A stretch of 15,144 nucleotides of DNA from an uncultured Bacteroidales bacterium (GTDB lineage Bacteria > Bacteroidota > Bacteroidia > Bacteroidales > Paludibacteraceae): NCBI GenBank assembly GCA_903873355.1, contig CAIQOG010000602.1, positions 1 through 15,144 on the forward strand, given 5' to 3'. The notes below the pieces were generated by a model that saw only the letters and a list, made by a program, of their open reading frames with translations, was not told the origin of the DNA and ran no database searches. This document shows positions 12,623-15,144 of this stretch, in pieces; positions within the stretch are counted from its first letter, which is position 1, and the number at the start of each line of letters is the position of its first letter. Position numbers and translations under genes: made by a program.

Positions 12623-14464
12623 ATGTGTGGAATTGTAGGTTATATTGGTAATAGGGATGCTTATCCAATCTTGATTAAAGGACTTCAGCGCCTTGAATAC
12701 CGCGGATATGACAGTGCCGGGATTGCACTATTGCATGATGGAAATTTAAATGTATACAAAGCTAAAGGAAAAGTTTCAGATCTGGAACATTTTGCAAAAC
12801 AGAAAGATATACAGGGAAATGTAGGTATTGCTCATACACGATGGGCTACACACGGTGAACCAAATCAGGTGAATGCTCACCCACACTATTCTCAATCCGA
12901 AGAGTTGGCAATTATTCACAACGGAATTATTGAAAACTATGCTGTATTAAAAGAAGGTCTGAAAGCTCAGGGATATACTTTCCACAGCCAGACAGATACT
13001 GAAGTGTTGATTCAATTGATTGAATACGTAAAAAAATCGAATAAAGTTGATTTGACTAAAGCTGTGCAACTGGCATTGAATCAGGTTATTGGTGCTTATG
13101 CTATTGCAGTGATAGAAAAAGGTCAACCCGATCTGATTGTGGCCGCCCGCAAAGGTAGTCCCTTGGTAGTAGGTATTGGTGAAAATGAATTCTTTTTGGC
13201 ATCCGATGCAACTCCAATCATTGAATATACCGATCAGGTTGTATATATTGGTGATGAAGAAATTGTTACTCTGCAACGTGGAAAACAGTTGAAAATAAGA
13301 ACAATAGGTGATGCTGAAAAAACTCCTGAAATCAAAAAACTTGAATTGACAATCAGTCAGTTGGAAAAAGGTGGTTATCCGCACTTCATGATTAAAGAAA
13401 TCAACGAGCAGCCTAAAACCTTGAGTGATAGTATGCGTGGCCGAATAAGTCATGAGAAAAATGAAATAAAATTGTCGGGTTTTATTGACAATAAGGAAAA
13501 ATTCATGAATGCAAGCCGTATTATTATTACTGCCTGTGGAACTTCATGGCATGCCGGATTAATTGGAAAATACGCTATCGAAGAATTTGCCCGTATACCC
13601 GTGGAAGTGGAGTATTCTTCTGAATTCCGTTACCGTAAACCGGTGATACATAAGGACGATATTGTTATTGCTATTTCTCAGTCGGGTGAAACGGCCGATA
13701 CACTGGCCGCTGTAGAGCTTGCAAAATCAAAAGGTGCTTTTATTTTTGGAATTTGTAATGTGGTTGGTTCATCCATACCTCGTAATACGGATTCCGGTTG
13801 TTATACTCATGCCGGACCCGAAATTGGTGTAGCTTCAACCAAAGCTTTCACAGCTCAGGTAACTGTTTTGACCATGCTTGCTTTGCTTATTGGTAAAGAA
13901 AAAGGAACACTTGATAAAGATCAATATTCAAGTATTGTTGCTGAACTTGGGTTGATTCCTGACAAAATAAGACATTTACTAAAACAGAATGCTGTTATTG
14001 CCGAGTTTGCTAAAACATTTACCTATGCACAAAATTTCATCTACCTGGGACGTGGTTATAATTTCCCGGTTGCATTGGAAGGCGCTCTAAAACTGAAAGA
14101 AATCTCTTATATACATGCCGAAGGATATCCTGCAGCCGAAATGAAACATGGCCCGATTGCACTTATCAGTCAGGAAATGCCGGTAGTTGTTATAGCACCA
14201 AGTGCAGGTATGTACGAAAAGGTGGTAAGCAACATACAGGAGATAAAAGCACGTAAAGGTAAAATTATTTCAATAGTTACTGAAGGTGATGTGGTGGTTC
14301 AGAATCTTTCCGATTATACAATTTGTATACCGGATACTGTGGAATGTCTGGTGCCACTGCTGGCAGCTATTCCCTTACAGTTGCTCGCATATCATATAGC
14401 CATTGTGAAGGGCTGCGATGTAGATCAACCACGCAACCTTGCCAAATCGGTAACAGTAGAATAG
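12623..14464 (+). CDS. glmS: Glutamine--fructose-6-phosphate aminotransferase (isomerizing)
   Basis: The 613-residue cytoplasmic enzyme makes glucosamine-6-phosphate, the first step to UDP-GlcNAc for peptidoglycan, lipid A and amino-sugar glycans. The N-terminal glutaminase begins MCGIVGYIGNR with Cys2 as nucleophile after Met removal; LEYRGYDSAGIA at 24-35 and HTRWATHG near 75-82 bind glutamine. Two SIS sugar-isomerase domains follow: ITACGTSWHAG near 301-311 and ISQSGETADT near 350-359 in the first, EGYPAAEMKHGP near 499-510 in the second. The end DQPRNLAKSVTVE is the family's conserved tail. Length is standard. A strong terminator follows within 10 nt. Confidence 0.98.
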   Translation: MCGIVGYIGNRDAYPILIKGLQRLEYRGYDSAGIALLHDGNLNVYKAKGKVSDLEHFAKQKDIQGNVGIAHTRWATHGEPNQVNAHPHYSQSEELAIIHNGIIENYAVLKEGLKAQGYTFHSQTDTEVLIQLIEYVKKSNKVDLTKAVQLALNQVIGAYAIAVIEKGQPDLIVAARKGSPLVVGIGENEFFLASDATPIIEYTDQVVYIGDEEIVTLQRGKQLKIRTIGDAEKTPEIKKLELTISQLEKGGYPHFMIKEINEQPKTLSDSMRGRISHEKNEIKLSGFIDNKEKFMNASRIIITACGTSWHAGLIGKYAIEEFARIPVEVEYSSEFRYRKPVIHKDDIVIAISQSGETADTLAAVELAKSKGAFIFGICNVVGSSIPRNTDSGCYTHAGPEIGVASTKAFTAQVTVLTMLALLIGKEKGTLDKDQYSSIVAELGLIPDKIRHLLKQNAVIAEFAKTFTYAQNFIYLGRGYNFPVALEGALKLKEISYIHAEGYPAAEMKHGPIALISQEMPVVVIAPSAGMYEKVVSNIQEIKARKGKIISIVTEGDVVVQNLSDYTICIPDTVECLVPLLAAIPLQLLAYHIAIVKGCDVDQPRNLAKSVTVE

Positions 14465-14471
14465 TACACAC

Positions 14472-14503
14472 AAAAAACCCCTGCGTCTTCGTCGGGGTTT
14501 TTT
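14472..14503 (+). terminator. Intrinsic terminator after glmS
   Basis: AAAAAACCCC (14472-14481) and GGGGTTTTTT (14494-14503) form a 10-bp stem that can continue inward through GCG/CGT to a TCTT tetraloop. A T run follows. It begins 8 nt after the glmS stop and, being symmetrical, could also work on the minus strand. Confidence 0.9.
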
Positions 14504-14521
14504 ATTTGTTCTTGTTTATCA

Positions 14522-14545
14522 GTTGATTAGTTGATTGGTTAATTG
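14522..14545. repeat. Octamer tandem repeat upstream of the S23-type gene
   Basis: Three degenerate 8-bp units, GTTGATTA, GTTGATTG and GTTAATTG, lie between the glmS terminator and the S23-type gene. The third unit contributes to an 11-bp inverted repeat with the 3' end of that gene. Confidence 0.6.
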
Positions 14546-15007
14546 GGAAGATAGTTCTATTATTAAGGTAAAAAAAACATCAACAAAGTTTTAAGTAATA
14601 AATGGCAAATAATTTTGAGACTTTAGAAGTTTGGAAAGAATGTAGAAACTTTAGAAAACAAATTTCACTAATTGTAAAAACATTTCCAAACGAAGAAAAA
14701 TTCAGATTAACTGACCAATTAATCAGAGCAAGCAGATCGGTAACTGCAAATATTGCTGATGGACATGGAAGGTATCATTTTCAGGAAAACACTCAATTTT
14801 GTAGGCAGGCAAGGGGTTCATTGTCTGAGATACTTGATCATTTAATTTGTGCTTTAGATGAAAATCATATTACTGATTTTCAATTGAATGAATTACGAAA
14901 TCAATATGAAATATGTTTACGATTAATCAATGGTTATATTGGTTTTCTTCAAAAACAAAAGGAAGTATTCAAAACAAAACCAATAACCGATTTACTAATT
15001 AACCAAT
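14534..15007. repeat. 11-bp inverted repeat flanking the S23-type gene
   Basis: ATTGGTTAATT at 14534-14544 is the exact reverse complement of AATTAACCAAT at 14997-15007. The arms bracket the S23-type gene, the right one overlapping its final codons. In addition AACCAATAACC occurs twice in direct orientation at 14978-14988 and 15001-15011, extending past the stop codon. This arrangement suggests a small discrete insertion unit, though no target duplication can be proven. Confidence 0.5.
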
Positions 15008-15009
15008 AA
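14602..15009 (+). CDS. S23 / four-helix-bundle protein (23S rRNA intervening-sequence type)
   Basis: The 135-residue helical protein has the family hallmark in RLTDQLIRASRSVTANIADGHGR (residues 35-57), then FCRQARGSLSEILDHLICALDE near 71-92. Related genes were first found inside intervening sequences of 23S rRNA, but in Bacteroidota and other lineages many stand alone at scattered sites; the molecular function is unknown. The gene is visibly richer in A/T than glmS, starts at 14602 with no promoter that I can recognise, and ends in a repeat-derived tail (NQ-stop). It lies between glmS and a PurF-like gene, 16 bp from the latter. Several Bacteroides genomes, as I recall, have those two adjacent, so this looks inserted. 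Confidence 0.85.
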   Translation: MANNFETLEVWKECRNFRKQISLIVKTFPNEEKFRLTDQLIRASRSVTANIADGHGRYHFQENTQFCRQARGSLSEILDHLICALDENHITDFQLNELRNQYEICLRLINGYIGFLQKQKEVFKTKPITDLLINQ

Positions 15010-15025
15010 CCTATTTTTTAAAACA

Positions 15026-15144
15026 ATGTGTGGAATTGCAATGGTCAGGCTTTTAAAGCCACTTGAATTTTATCAGGAGAAATACGGAACCTGGCAATAT
15101 GGTTTACAGAAAATGTACCTGTTGATGGAAAAACAGCATAACCG
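15026..15144 (+). CDS. PurF-like amidophosphoribosyltransferase (N-terminal part)
   Basis: Thirty-nine codons are present before the right edge. The start MCGIAMVRLLKPLEFYQEKYG places Cys2 as the glutaminase nucleophile, and LLMEKQHNR matches the QHRG-type glutamine-binding segment of class II amidotransferases. The 'RLLKPLE-x-Y-x-x-KYGTW-x-YG' insertion is characteristic of the Bacteroidota proteins annotated as amidophosphoribosyltransferase. The family makes phosphoribosylamine, the first step of purine synthesis; whether this copy is the main PurF or a paralogue cannot be decided from the fragment. It starts 16 bp after the S23-type gene. Confidence 0.8.
   Translation, partial: MCGIAMVRLLKPLEFYQEKYGTWQYGLQKMYLLMEKQHN

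Noticed and set aside
12947..13453. 168-codon open frame antisense to glmS
   Set aside because: It lies wholly inside a strongly conserved gene; its composition (Phe, Asn, Ser, Gln rich) is that of a reverse-strand shadow.

Overview
The window looks like a chromosomal segment of a member of the Bacteroidota, most likely order Bacteroidales. The evidence is a type IX secretion (T9SS) sorting tail on one exported protein, repeated TAnnTTTG-type -7 promoter elements, general absence of Shine-Dalgarno sites, a bactofilin, an LL-diaminopimelate aminotransferase, and a Bacteroidota-type amidophosphoribosyltransferase start next to glmS. No tRNA, rRNA, CRISPR array or insertion sequence was seen.

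Left edge (1-557, minus strand): the 5' part of a PRC-barrel protein of the kind found at the N-terminus of MgtE-like, magnesium-associated membrane or CBS proteins. Ahead of it is a leader of about 130 nt. The leader holds a promoter, a 17-codon ORF encoding MDDDPAIRNLVRIIPVQ, a very strong Shine-Dalgarno (rare in this phylum), a hairpin that would hide that site, and a helix that pairs leader codons 5-7 with the loop of the hairpin. This resembles the logic of the enterobacterial mgtL/mgtA leader, where acidic and proline codons destabilise the ribosome at low Mg2+. It is the most interesting item in the window.

Surface-glycan region (558-10479). A tightly packed minus-strand operon is transcribed from about 6282 down to 558: methyltransferase, Wzx-type flippase, two paralogous GT2 glycosyltransferases, a T9SS-exported beta-propeller protein, and a FlK-like thioesterase. 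Gaps are 5 bp or genes overlap by 4-8 bp. Divergent to it is a plus-strand pair that overlaps by 4 bp: a polysaccharide deacetylase-like protein and an AAC(3)-fold acyltransferase. Two further minus-strand genes follow, a FemAB/GNAT-like transferase and a GT4 glycosyltransferase with a TTG start. Together they look like part of a locus that builds, decorates and exports a cell-surface polysaccharide and sends at least one protein to the surface.

Cell-envelope and central metabolism region (10871-15144, plus strand): bactofilin, dapL (meso-diaminopimelate synthesis), glmS (glucosamine-6-phosphate synthesis) with a clear intrinsic terminator, then an S23/four-helix-bundle (23S rRNA intervening-sequence type) gene bounded by short repeats, and the start of a PurF-like amidophosphoribosyltransferase that runs off the right edge. 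The S23-type gene looks like a late insertion between glmS and the PurF-like gene.
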